58,883 nucleotides of DNA from an uncultured Oscillospiraceae bacterium (GTDB lineage: Bacteria > Bacillota > Clostridia > Oscillospirales > Oscillospiraceae): positions 1-58,883 of the forward strand of contig CAKTNS010000010.1 of assembly GCA_934589225.1 (NCBI GenBank). The letters run 5' to 3'. Of the stretch, positions 15,581-24,318 are shown piece after piece. A model generated the notes under the pieces. That model saw nothing but the letters and a program-made list of their open reading frames with translations. It made no database searches and was not told the origin of the DNA. A program made the position numbers and the translations under genes. Every line of letters begins with the position of its first letter. Position 1 is the first letter of the stretch.

Positions 15581-17905
15581 TTACAGGCTGAACCGGAAGG
15601 CCCCCTCCTCCATTTTCAGGCGAACCCTGCCGGGCTTTTTGGAGCAGCGCAGAAGGTAAAGTGCCAAGGCATCCTCCACCTCCCGCTGGACGAGCCTGCG
15701 CAATTGCCGGGCCCCGTCCCGGCCCTGGCAGCGCTCTGCCAAGGCCCCGGCCAGACCCCCGGGGAGCACCAGCTGAACCCCGGCCCCGGCGCTGCGGCGC
15801 TGCAAATCCAGAAGGTACTTCTGGGCAATCAGTTCCATGGTCCCCTTCCCCAGGGCTTCAAAATACACCGTGCCGTCCAGCCGCCCTAAAAATTCCGGCG
15901 TGAACCGCTGCTGCAGGGCCTTGGCAAACTGGCCCTGCTTTCCCTGGGCGCAGAAGCCCAGGCCCTCGCCTTTGTTTTCTCCGCCCACATTGGAGGTCAT
16001 GATGACGATGGTGTTTTTAAAGCTCACCACCCGGCCTGTGGAATCCGTCAGCTCCCCTTCCTCCATGATTTGCAGCAGCAGCCCCAAAACCTCCGGATGG
16101 GCCTTTTCCAGCTCATCCAGCAGCACCAGGGAGTAGGGCCGACGGCGGACCGCCTCGGTGAGCTTGCCGCCCTCGTCGTAGCCGATATAGCCGGGAGGGG
16201 CCCCGATCAGCCGGGATACGGAGTGCCGCTCCATATATTCCGTCATATCCAGCCGCAGCATGGCCTCCCGGCTGCCGTAGACCTCCTCCGCCAGAGCCCG
16301 GCACAGCTCGGTTTTGCCCACGCCGGTGGGCCCGGCGAACAGCAGACAGGCAATGGGCCGCCGGGCATCCCGCAATCCGGAAAAGCCCCGGCGCACCGCC
16401 TCCGCCGCCTCCTGAACGGCCTTGCTCTGGCCCATCACATGGGCAGAGAGCAGCTCTTCCAGATTCAGAAGCCGTTCCCGCTCCCGGGCTGTCAGCCGCC
16501 CTACGGGGATGCCGGTTCTGGCGGAGACCACCCAGGCAATGTCCGCCGCCGTCACCGCCCGGCTCCGTTTTCCGTCGGCGCTGCGCTCCATGAGCCCCTG
16601 CACTTTGTCCCGCAGCTCCGCCGCCCGCTCAAACCGGCGCTCCCGCACCGCCTCGTGGAGCTCCTCCTCCAGGGCCTTTCGGGCGGAGGAGGCCCGGACG
16701 CAGCACACATCCTCCATTTTTGCCCGGGCGGCCCCCTCGTCCAAAAGGTCAATGGCCTTATCCGGCAGATACAGGTCCGGCAGGTACCGCACGGACAGCC
16801 GCACCGCCTCCGTCAGGGCTTCCTCGGAAATGCGCAGCCGGTGGTGCCGTTCCAGGCCCGGCTTTAGTGCCTTCAGGATTTCCAGGGTGGTCTCCCGGTC
16901 CGGCTCCTCCACCGCCACCGGCCGGAACCGGCGCTCCAGGGCCGCGTCCTTTTCAATGTATTTCCGGTATTCCTCCCGGGTGGTGGCCCCCACCATTTGC
17001 AGCTCCCCCCGGCCCAGGGCGGGCTTTAAAATATTGGCCGCGTCAATGGCCCCCTCCGCCGCCCCGGCGCCGACGATGGTGTGCATTTCGTCCACAAATA
17101 AAATCACATCCCCGCTGCGGCGGATTTCCGACAGCACATCCCGCAGCCGCTCTTCAAACTCCCCCCGGTATTTGGTGCCCGCAACCAAACTGGCCATGTT
17201 CAGGCTGTAAAGCCGCTTTTCCTTCAGCTGGGGCGGCACGCTGCCCAGGGCCATCCGCTGGGCCAGGCCCTCGGCAATGGCGGTCTTGCCCACGCCGGGC
17301 TCCCCGATCAGGGCCGGATTGTTCTTGTTCTTCCGGCACAGAATGCCGATGACCGTATCGATCTCCCGGTCCCGGCCGATCACCGGCTCCATGGTCACGG
17401 CCTTCTGCACCAGGTCCTCACTGAATTGCTCCAACAGTTTCGTGGTAGTCCCCTCCTTTTTCCCGTTCCGCCCCTGGGGAACGTCAAACAAATATTGCAG
17501 CGTATGGGTAAACAAGGTATCCGCATCCACGCCGCAGGTTTTCAGCAGCAGCCCCGCCCCGCTGTGCTCCGTCCGGGCCATGGCCAGCAGCACATGGGCA
17601 GGCTCCACCTGCCTCTTCCCCTGCCGCCGGGCTTCCCGGCAGGCCAGTCTTAAAATCCGCCTTGCCTCCGGGGTCAAGCCCTGGGGCAGGGGCAGCTCCG
17701 GTTTTCCCACCCCGTAGAGAAGCCTTGTGAGCTCCCGCAAAAACTCCGGCTCCACGCCGAAGCTTCGCAGCAGCTGGGCCGTGCCCCCGGGGGCCTGACA
17801 CAGAGCCAGCAGCAGATGCACCGAGCCCACATAGCTGTGGCCCAAACGCCGGGCCTCCCCGCCGGAGCGCCGGATGAGCTCCTGGGCCTGGGTATGGTAA
17901 CGCAT
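15581..17905 (-). CDS. clpC: ClpC-type AAA+ unfoldase
   Basis: Hsp100 ATPase that unfolds proteins and feeds them to ClpP. The protein is 774 aa. Order: Clp N-domain repeats (1-140), first AAA module with Walker A GEPGVGKT and Walker B VILFVDEMH, a UVR-like middle segment (LHEAVRERRFERAAELRDKV), then the second AAA module with GPTGVGKTEL and LLDELEKAHPE. The loop LGF in GEGLGFCAQG is the usual ClpP docking tripeptide. ctsR, mcsA and mcsB, the standard Bacillota partners, are not adjacent. It is transcribed divergently from the ferredoxin gene. Confidence 0.93.
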   Translation of the reverse strand: MRYHTQAQELIRRSGGEARRLGHSYVGSVHLLLALCQAPGGTAQLLRSFGVEPEFLRELTRLLYGVGKPELPLPQGLTPEARRILRLACREARRQGKRQVEPAHVLLAMARTEHSGAGLLLKTCGVDADTLFTHTLQYLFDVPQGRNGKKEGTTTKLLEQFSEDLVQKAVTMEPVIGRDREIDTVIGILCRKNKNNPALIGEPGVGKTAIAEGLAQRMALGSVPPQLKEKRLYSLNMASLVAGTKYRGEFEERLRDVLSEIRRSGDVILFVDEMHTIVGAGAAEGAIDAANILKPALGRGELQMVGATTREEYRKYIEKDAALERRFRPVAVEEPDRETTLEILKALKPGLERHHRLRISEEALTEAVRLSVRYLPDLYLPDKAIDLLDEGAARAKMEDVCCVRASSARKALEEELHEAVRERRFERAAELRDKVQGLMERSADGKRSRAVTAADIAWVVSARTGIPVGRLTARERERLLNLEELLSAHVMGQSKAVQEAAEAVRRGFSGLRDARRPIACLLFAGPTGVGKTELCRALAEEVYGSREAMLRLDMTEYMERHSVSRLIGAPPGYIGYDEGGKLTEAVRRRPYSLVLLDELEKAHPEVLGLLLQIMEEGELTDSTGRVVSFKNTIVIMTSNVGGENKGEGLGFCAQGKQGQFAKALQQRFTPEFLGRLDGTVYFEALGKGTMELIAQKYLLDLQRRSAGAGVQLVLPGGLAGALAERCQGRDGARQLRRLVQREVEDALALYLLRCSKKPGRVRLKMEEGAFRFSL

Positions 17906-17983
17906 GGAATCCCCCCTTTTGAGTCCAGTTTCGCCAGGGAAAAGCGGAAATATACGGAAATGAAAATTTTACGAAAAAAGGAA

Positions 17984-18011
17984 TTGCTTTTTTCCGAATC
18001 CATGCTAGAAT
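17984..18011 (+). promoter_or_regulatory. Ferredoxin gene promoter
   Basis: TTGCTT and TAGAAT are separated by 16 bases, giving a start near 18018 and a leader of about 45 bases that ends in AGGAGGT. It lies in the divergent space shared with clpC. Confidence 0.65.
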
Positions 18012-18063
18012 AGTCTTGCATTGTAACAGATGCACACTCGAAAAATGATAGGAGGTATTTTTC

Positions 18064-18234
18064 ATGGCTTACACTATTACCGATGCTTGCGTGAAGTGCG
18101 GTTCCTGCGCTGAGCAGTGCCCCGTTGAGGCTATTTCCGAGGGCGAAGACAAGTACGTGATCAACGCTGATGTCTGCGTCAGCTGCGGTTCCTGCGCCGA
18201 TCAGTGCCCCGCTGAAGCGATCGAGGAAGGCTGA
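18064..18234 (+). CDS. 2[4Fe-4S] ferredoxin (clostridial type)
   Basis: This is a small gene of 56 codons. The protein has two CxxCxxCxxxCP motifs: Cys 9, 12, 15, 19 and Cys 38, 41, 44, 48. That is the classic clostridial low-potential electron carrier for pyruvate:ferredoxin oxidoreductase, hydrogenase and radical enzymes. The length, acidic composition and internal two-fold repeat are exactly typical. AGGAGGT lies 7 bases before the ATG. It has its own promoter and strong terminator, and codon use is biased to common codons, suggesting high expression. Confidence 0.97.
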   Translation: MAYTITDACVKCGSCAEQCPVEAISEGEDKYVINADVCVSCGSCADQCPAEAIEEG

Positions 18235-18249
18235 TTCTTCGGAACACAC

Positions 18250-18283
18250 CCGGCCTGCGCTGTTTTGGCGCAGGCCGGTTTTT
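18250..18283 (+). terminator. Rho-independent terminator after the ferredoxin gene
   Basis: An 11-bp perfect stem (CCGGCCTGCGC with GCGCAGGCCGG) and a 7-base loop are followed by TTTTT. Confidence 0.93.
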
Positions 18284-18304
18284 ATAGGGAGTAGTGAGAT
18301 TCCT

Positions 18305-18997
18305 TTGGAAACACTGTTAAACGGCTTTACCCTGGATATTCCCCGGGGCTGCTTTCCTTTAAGCACCGACTCCATGGTGCTGTCCTGGTTTGCAAGGCTC
18401 CCCAAAAACGCCCGGGTGCTGGACCTGGGCTCCGGCTGCGGCACCCTGGGGCTGCTGCTGTGCGCCCGGGACGAAAACTGCCATGTGACCGGCCTGGAGC
18501 TGACCCGAGAGGCCCACTTGGCAGCCCAAGAGAACATCCGGCGGAACGCCCTGGACCGCCGCATGGAAAGTATATGTGGGGACCTGCGGCAAGTTCCCTC
18601 CCTGCTTCCGGCAGGACATTTTTCGGCCGTTGTCAGCAACCCGCCTTATTTTTCCGGCGGCCCCGCCGCCCGGCGGACCCCCGTGGCCCGGCGGGAGGAC
18701 CAATGCGCCATGGAAGAGCTTTTGCGCAGCGCCGCCTGGGCCTTAAAATACGGCGGCGACCTGTTCCTGGTCCACAAGCCGGAGCGGCTGGGGGAGATCC
18801 TTTCTCTGGGCGGCAAATACCGGCTGGAAGGAAAGCAGCTGTGCCTGGTGCGCCACCGGCCCGGGGCCCCCATTTCCATGATTCTGCTGCAAATGCGGAA
18901 AGGGGCCAAGCCGGGGCTGACCATCCGGGAGCTCTCCCTGGGAGACGAAACCGGAAATCCCTCGGAAGAATACAAAACCATCTATCATCTGATATAA
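18305..18997 (+). CDS. tRNA1(Val) A37 N6-methyltransferase-like protein (TrmN6/YfiC family)
   Basis: SAM-dependent methyltransferase. Motif I is VLDLGSGCGTLGLLL and the catalytic NPPY occurs in VVSNPPYFSGG, which marks N6-adenine or N5-glutamine methyltransferases. The overall pattern (PLSTDSMVLSWFA before motif I) matches TrmN6/YfiC. The open frame extends back through the ferredoxin terminator, so the true start must be later; a TTG at 18305 gives 230 aa and places GTGAG 6 bases upstream. The start is uncertain. It is followed 15 bases later by rsmI, another RNA methyltransferase, a common pairing in Bacillota. Confidence 0.83.
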   Translation: METLLNGFTLDIPRGCFPLSTDSMVLSWFARLPKNARVLDLGSGCGTLGLLLCARDENCHVTGLELTREAHLAAQENIRRNALDRRMESICGDLRQVPSLLPAGHFSAVVSNPPYFSGGPAARRTPVARREDQCAMEELLRSAAWALKYGGDLFLVHKPERLGEILSLGGKYRLEGKQLCLVRHRPGAPISMILLQMRKGAKPGLTIRELSLGDETGNPSEEYKTIYHLI

Positions 18998-19012
18998 CAC
19001 AAGGAGGCCTCT

Positions 19013-19846
19013 ATGGCTGGAATGCTTTACCTCGTCCCCACCCCCATCGGCAATCTGGGAGACATTTCCAAACGGGCCCGGGAAACTCTGGAACGCGCGG
19101 ACTTTATCGCCGCGGAGGACACCCGGGTCAGCTTGAAGCTTCTGAACCATCTGGAGCTGAAAAAGCCCCTGGTGAGCTACTATGAGCATAACAAATCCTT
19201 TAAGGGCGACAAGATTTTAGACAGAATTCTGTCAGGAGAGACCTGCGCCCTGGTTTCCGATGCCGGAAGCCCCGCCATCTCTGACCCGGGAGAGGACCTG
19301 GTGAAGCAGTGCGCCGCCGCGGGCATTACGGTCTGCGCCATCCCGGGGCCCTGCGCCGCCATCACCGCCCTGAGCATTTCCGGCCAATCTACCGGTCGAT
19401 TCTGCTTCGAGGGCTTTCTGTCCACCGCCAAAAAAAGCCGCCGGGAGCACCTGGACAGCTTAAAGGGCGAGCAGCGGACCATGATCTTCTACGAAGCCCC
19501 CCACAAGCTGCTGAATACCCTCCAGGATATGGCGGAGGTCTTTGGCCCGGACCGGCCCATCAGCCTTTGCCGGGAGCTGACCAAGCTTCACGAAGAGGTG
19601 GTCCGCACCACCCTGGGGAAAGCCATCACCAAATACACCGAAACCGCCCCCAAGGGCGAATTCGTCCTGATCCTGGCCGGTGCCCCGGAGGAGATCAAGG
19701 AGGCCCCCTCCGAAGCCGACGCCGCCGCCCGGGTAAAAGCGCTCCTTTCCCAGGGGCTTTCCCGGAAGGACGCAGTCAAACAGACCGCCGCGGAACTGAA
19801 GCTGCCCAAAAACACCGTTTACGCTCTGGCGTTGGAAGAAGAATGA
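19013..19846 (+). CDS. rsmI: 16S rRNA 2'-O-methyltransferase RsmI
   Basis: RsmI methylates the 2'-OH of C1402 in 16S rRNA, the same nucleotide modified on the base by RsmH, which is encoded 4 kb away. The protein is 277 aa. Tetrapyrrole-methylase-fold motifs are present: LVPTPIGNLGDIS at the N terminus, AEDTRVSLKLL, VSDAGSPAISDPG and IPGPCAAITAL. AAGGAGG lies 6 bases upstream of the ATG. Confidence 0.96.
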   Translation: MAGMLYLVPTPIGNLGDISKRARETLERADFIAAEDTRVSLKLLNHLELKKPLVSYYEHNKSFKGDKILDRILSGETCALVSDAGSPAISDPGEDLVKQCAAAGITVCAIPGPCAAITALSISGQSTGRFCFEGFLSTAKKSRREHLDSLKGEQRTMIFYEAPHKLLNTLQDMAEVFGPDRPISLCRELTKLHEEVVRTTLGKAITKYTETAPKGEFVLILAGAPEEIKEAPSEADAAARVKALLSQGLSRKDAVKQTAAELKLPKNTVYALALEEE

Positions 19847-19853
19847 CCCTATT

Positions 19854-19900
19854 AAAAAAGCACCGGGAAGGTCCGAATCTTCGGCTTCCCGGTGCTTTTT
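19854..19900. terminator. Bidirectional terminator between rsmI and the ABC permease gene
   Basis: A 12-bp stem AGCACCGGGAAG/CTTCCCGGTGCT is preceded by AAAAAA and followed by TTTTT. It can end transcription of both converging genes. Confidence 0.9.
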
Positions 19901-19961
19901 ATAATTCATTTGAATATGATTTTGTTGGATATGGGGCCCTCTGCTTTTTCGTTGCTGGGTT

Positions 19962-22604
19962 CTATTGGGCATCTCTTAACTGCTCTACAATGCTGCATCT
20001 GGCAGTGTGATCATACATCACATCGGGGATCAGCCATCCCAGCAGCGCAAAAATCGGTATGGCAAGCAACACAGGAACGATGGTAAACCTTGCGCTGAAG
20101 AACCAGAACATACGCTCCAGAAGATCACCGACCAAAGGATTCAGCACAAAAGAAAGTACAAGTGCCGCTGCGGCGGAACTGAGTGCATAAAACAGTCCCT
20201 CGTAGATCAGCATGGCTCTTAACTGTTTGTTGGTCATACCTACTGCCTGTAAAACCGCAAATTCCCTCCTTCGAGAAAGGATGCCCGTCATAATGGCATT
20301 GAAGAAGTTGAGAACACCCACAAGCCCAATGATGGCGCAGAGCAGGCCGCCCAGCAGCAGGAACAAATCCTGATAGCTCTTAAATTCTGCACGGAGGGTG
20401 GTCTTGCTTTCGTACATCAGCGGTGATAAATCATTGGCTGTAAGTTCCGCCAGATAGCTTTCCGCGGCATCTTCTGCAGCAGTGTCCGGGGTATCGAACA
20501 GCCAGAATAAGGGGACCGGCTTCTGTTGACTGTCCCGCGCCAGTGTTGTTACAGGCAGAAGAAAACGGTGTCCAAAGGTACCATATCGGTAACTCATGGA
20601 GTAGGGTATCGTCACATAAGCGCAGACGGTATAGTTCACATCACGGCTTTGGGCAACGTAGTATTGCAGAAATTCCTGGGGTGTGGATTTCTCACATTGT
20701 TTGCCCGTTCGGCTGTCGATGTAATAGCCATTCTCCACATAGCTGATGGTCTGTGTAGAGCCGATAGGCGGGTATTGTTCCGAAATGGACACCTTGCCGT
20801 AATCGTCTGTATAAACAGCCATGGCAATTGCATTGCTGTCTTCCTGAAACAAAGGAGCCAGATCACCCTCTACAACCGTCAGCTTTTCAAACAGGCTTTC
20901 GTCCAATCCTTCGATCTGGGCTTCAGCACCAACCAGTTCTCCCCGGTGGGCCGTCATGGCCAGCTCCGATTCCAGTGTTTCCAAGAAACCGAATCTGGAA
21001 CGCTCTGCACGCCATGCTTCTTCTGTTATCCAATATTTGGAACCCAGCAATTGATAGCCGCATCCCGAAAGAGACGACCGTGTATTTGCTTTTATCTCCT
21101 CTATCTGCTCCTGAGAAATATAGCTTTCGGAGCGATTGTACCGAAAATAGTCCGTAGAGCTGACGATAAAGTCCGCACAGGTCTGCTTGGCCAGATACTT
21201 TTCCATATCAAAACCCCCGGTAAAAGTAACCAGGATATTGAGAAGTACCACAGAAAGAGAAAGAGAGATCACCACAAGAACCGTTTTTCTTTTATTGCGA
21301 CCCAGATTGGCAAATGCCATCTGATATACTTTTGCGCCACGGGTGGTGCGTTTTTTCTTTTTGCTTTTTACAGTTTCCGTATACTTTGTTGCTTCCACCG
21401 GAGAGACCTTTGAAGCGATTTTCCCCGGACGGGCGCAGGAGAGCATCACTGTAAGGAGCGCAAACAACGCAGAAGCAAGGAAAATGAGCGGTGAAGTGCT
21501 GACGGTAGAAACGCCGGCACCAAAAGTGGTCCGTGCCATTACGACAGGTGTCAGGAACGCGCCGACACCGTATCCCAACAACAGTCCGGCGGGAATGCCT
21601 GCAACACACAAAAACAGTGCCTGCTGGCGAATAATGCGTTTCAGCTGCCGGGGAGTGACACCGATGGTTTTCAGTAAACCATAAAATCGAATATCCCCGG
21701 TAACGGAAATCTGAAAAATGTTGTAGATGATGAGATACCCTGTGAAAATCACCAGTGCCAGGAAAGCAACAATCGCCAGAAGCGTTGCTGCATCCATGCT
21801 TTCCCCAAGCTGAGAAGATGTATAGCCCCAGTTGACTCCGATGCGTACAAGCTCCCCTTCCCCTGTTTCGTCCCAGGCATATCCCAAGTCCTGATTCACC
21901 TGCTCCATCTGCCCCCGGATGTTGATACCGGATGCCAGCATCACATTCAAATCAACACGGAACGGTTCCAATCCTTTGGACATAGCTTCGGCTTCGATTT
22001 CCTTTGCGTATTCTTCGCTGATATTGATATAGTGAACAGGACTGATATCATCATATTCCCACCAGCCAACCAGAGTAAATGTATCTGTTTTCTCATAAGG
22101 CATTGCGGATAAAGAACCCACCGTAAAGGACAGTTCAATTTCCGCACCCAGTTCAGGCGCAACACCCAGCAGCTTCAAGGCATCGGTATCCATGGTGATT
22201 TCCTTTTTTCCTTGCGGTTGGTGGCCCACGGTTGGTGCCGCAAAACTCCATTCGGTGCAATTGTCATCCATGAAGCTGACCTCCGCTGGGGCTTTCGCAA
22301 AAATCCCGCTGTCCATATAGCCAATGGTTATGCGTTTGCCGGTGGCTTTTACATTTGGGTGGGCTGATATGTTCTTGATCTGTTCTTCGGTCACTTCCTT
22401 AAAGGTTCCGTGGCAGTAACCGCCGACCTGACGGAACGTATACATTTGATAACTGGAATTCATGGACATGACGATGGTAAACAGCGAGGTAAACAGCAGC
22501 GCAGTCAGGGCAACGGCGATGATTGCAATCATGTTGCGCTTCCGGGATGCCCATAAAAAACGCCAACTTAATTTCCGGATACATGTTCTGTTTTTGACAT
22601 TCAT
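19962..22604 (-). CDS. ABC transporter permease with two FtsX domains
   Basis: The protein is 880 aa. The ATG at 22604 is chosen over a GTG three codons upstream, which sits inside the AGGAGG site. Topology: one N-terminal membrane helix (NMIAIIAVALTALLFTSLF), a large extracytoplasmic region, FtsX core 1 near 260-380 (DIRFYGLLKTIGVTPRQLKR), a second cluster near 430-460, another extracytoplasmic region, and FtsX core 2 at the C terminus (RRREFAVLQAVGMTNKQL). Such permeases work with a MacB-type ATPase in export or peptide sensing. With the kinase/regulator pair upstream, an antimicrobial-peptide or envelope-stress role is plausible but not proven. Confidence 0.88.
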   Translation of the reverse strand: MNVKNRTCIRKLSWRFLWASRKRNMIAIIAVALTALLFTSLFTIVMSMNSSYQMYTFRQVGGYCHGTFKEVTEEQIKNISAHPNVKATGKRITIGYMDSGIFAKAPAEVSFMDDNCTEWSFAAPTVGHQPQGKKEITMDTDALKLLGVAPELGAEIELSFTVGSLSAMPYEKTDTFTLVGWWEYDDISPVHYINISEEYAKEIEAEAMSKGLEPFRVDLNVMLASGINIRGQMEQVNQDLGYAWDETGEGELVRIGVNWGYTSSQLGESMDAATLLAIVAFLALVIFTGYLIIYNIFQISVTGDIRFYGLLKTIGVTPRQLKRIIRQQALFLCVAGIPAGLLLGYGVGAFLTPVVMARTTFGAGVSTVSTSPLIFLASALFALLTVMLSCARPGKIASKVSPVEATKYTETVKSKKKKRTTRGAKVYQMAFANLGRNKRKTVLVVISLSLSVVLLNILVTFTGGFDMEKYLAKQTCADFIVSSTDYFRYNRSESYISQEQIEEIKANTRSSLSGCGYQLLGSKYWITEEAWRAERSRFGFLETLESELAMTAHRGELVGAEAQIEGLDESLFEKLTVVEGDLAPLFQEDSNAIAMAVYTDDYGKVSISEQYPPIGSTQTISYVENGYYIDSRTGKQCEKSTPQEFLQYYVAQSRDVNYTVCAYVTIPYSMSYRYGTFGHRFLLPVTTLARDSQQKPVPLFWLFDTPDTAAEDAAESYLAELTANDLSPLMYESKTTLRAEFKSYQDLFLLLGGLLCAIIGLVGVLNFFNAIMTGILSRRREFAVLQAVGMTNKQLRAMLIYEGLFYALSSAAAALVLSFVLNPLVGDLLERMFWFFSARFTIVPVLLAIPIFALLGWLIPDVMYDHTARCSIVEQLRDAQ

Positions 22605-22619
22605 TTTCGCCACCTCCTG

Positions 22620-23291
22620 TCAGTTCCGGGTGACGATGCGTCCATCTTCGATACGGATAATCCGGTCTGCCATCTGCGCAATTTCTTCGTTGTGGGTGAT
22701 CATTACAATGGTCTGGGCGAACTTCTGGCTGGTCACTTTCAAAAGGCTCAATACATCCTGGCTGGTTTTGGAATCCAGATTGCCGGTGGGTTCGTCCGCG
22801 AGAATGATGGCCGGAGCTGCGGCCAGCGCACGGGCAATGGCTACACGCTGCTGCTGACCACCGGAAAGCTGGCTGGGCAGCGCATCCAGCTTCTGCTCCA
22901 GTCCCAGCGTCCGCACGATCTGCTGCACAAAAGCCTTGTTTACCTTTCCACCGTCCAGTTCAATGGGAAGAATGATATTTTCATACACATTCAGCACCGG
23001 AACAAGATTGTAACTCTGAAATACAAAGCCGATTTTCCTGCGGCGGAAGATGGTCAGGGCTTCCTCTCTCAAGGAGAAAATGTCCTGTCCGTCCACCAGG
23101 ACCGTGCCGCTGGTAGGGCGGTCCAGCCCGCCCAGCATGTGCAGCAGCGTGGATTTGCCGGAGCCGGATGTGCCGACGATTGCAACAAATTCGCCTTTCT
23201 TCACACTCAAATCAACGCCGTCCAGCGCATGAACCGCATTGTTACCGGAGCCATAAATTTTTCTCAGGTTTTTTGCCTGTAAAATTTCCAT
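22620..23291 (-). CDS. ABC transporter ATP-binding protein (MacB/LolD type)
   Basis: The protein is 223 aa. Walker A is GTSGSGKST, the Q-loop is in VFQSYNLVP, the signature is LSGGQQQR, Walker B is IILADEPTGNLD and the H-loop is THN. The start ATG at 23291 has GGAGGT upstream; the frame extends further back but without a site. It is paired with the FtsX permease 15 bases downstream. A terminator-like hairpin lies directly before its ribosome site. Confidence 0.95.
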   Translation of the reverse strand: MEILQAKNLRKIYGSGNNAVHALDGVDLSVKKGEFVAIVGTSGSGKSTLLHMLGGLDRPTSGTVLVDGQDIFSLREEALTIFRRRKIGFVFQSYNLVPVLNVYENIILPIELDGGKVNKAFVQQIVRTLGLEQKLDALPSQLSGGQQQRVAIARALAAAPAIILADEPTGNLDSKTSQDVLSLLKVTSQKFAQTIVMITHNEEIAQMADRIIRIEDGRIVTRN

Positions 23292-23308
23292 AATCGGGTA
23301 CCTCCATG

Positions 23309-23354
23309 AAAAAATCTGTATGGATACAAAGAAATCATCCTTTGATACATACAG
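23309..23354 (-). terminator. Terminator-like hairpin between the kinase and ATPase genes
   Basis: On the minus strand CTGTATG pairs with CATACAG and an inner CAAAG pairs with CTTTG, with one mismatch and one bulge between. The stem is followed by ATTTTTTC and then directly by the GGAGG of the ATPase gene. It could reduce or gate transporter expression relative to the sensor genes. Confidence 0.6.
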
Positions 23355-23426
23355 ATTATCACATAGGATTCTTTCCACATTCTTTCCGGTTGGAAACGAA
23401 TTCTAACAGTTTTGAAAGAATGGATG

Positions 23427-24317
23427 CTATTTCGGCAGGAATACGGAAAACGTGCTTCCTTTGCCGGGGGCAGAGGTAACTTTGATATAGCCGCCCTCGC
23501 CGGATATGATTTGTCGGGCCAGGTATAAGCCGATGCCGACCCCCTCCTGCTTCTGAACCGCCTTTGAACGGTAAAACCGGGTAAAGATTTTGGCTTGCTC
23601 ATTTTCCGGGATGCCGGGGCCGGTATCCGATATATCGACTCTGGCAAACAGTTCATAGCTTACGGCAGAGATCGTGATCACGCCATACTCCGTATATTTG
23701 ATGGCATTGTCTACCACATTCGCCAGGGCTTCTGCTGTCCATTTCATATCGAAAGTAGCAGTAGTATCCGTATCACGCAGTTGCAAAGACAATCCTTTTC
23801 TGGCAGCTTTGGCAGCATATTGTTCCGCAATACCCCGAAGCAGTGGCTGTAATGCCATGGGCTGCGGTGACAGAGAAAGAATCCCATTCTCCAGCCGGGA
23901 CAGCTTTACAAGCGAATCAATCAAGAATCGCAATTTTTCTGACTGATGGTGCAGTGCATCCACATTTGCTTTTGCCGATGGGGGAAGATCTTCTTCCATC
24001 AGGAGTTCACTGTATAACAGCAGGTTTGCAATCGGCGTTTTTGTCTGATGCGAAATATCCGCAATCAGGGATTTGATTCGATCCTTTTCCTGTGCCACAT
24101 TCCGTGAAGAAGTTTCTGCCGCGGAAAGGTAATGCGCAAACTTCGTTTCCAGTGCAGACAATTTGCTTTCATCAAAACCGCTTTCAGAAAAGGAGCCATC
24201 CATGGCGGCATCCAGCATTTTCTCGATTGCCTCCATGGTTTTTCCGGCTTTTCTGCGATTCCAATACACAATAACTGCCGCCGTCAGAAAACACAGCAGG
24301 ATAGCAGCAATTCCCAT
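23427..24317 (-). CDS. Sensor histidine kinase
   Basis: The protein is 296 aa with a single N-terminal membrane helix (IAAILLCFLTAAVIVYW) and almost no extracytoplasmic part. The H-box is ADISHQTKTPIANL; the N-box is ALANVVDNAIKYT; the G1 and G2 boxes are DTGPGIPE and GVGIGLYLA. Lacking a sensor domain, it may detect signals through the co-encoded permease, as in Bce-like systems (inference). It starts one base after the regulator stop. Confidence 0.93.
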   Translation of the reverse strand: MGIAAILLCFLTAAVIVYWNRRKAGKTMEAIEKMLDAAMDGSFSESGFDESKLSALETKFAHYLSAAETSSRNVAQEKDRIKSLIADISHQTKTPIANLLLYSELLMEEDLPPSAKANVDALHHQSEKLRFLIDSLVKLSRLENGILSLSPQPMALQPLLRGIAEQYAAKAARKGLSLQLRDTDTTATFDMKWTAEALANVVDNAIKYTEYGVITISAVSYELFARVDISDTGPGIPENEQAKIFTRFYRSKAVQKQEGVGIGLYLARQIISGEGGYIKVTSAPGKGSTFSVFLPK

Positions 24318-24318
24318 C

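Noticed and set aside
18170..18304. An earlier start for the TrmN6-like gene within the ferredoxin gene
   Set aside because: It would read through the ferredoxin coding region and its terminator; no ribosome site.
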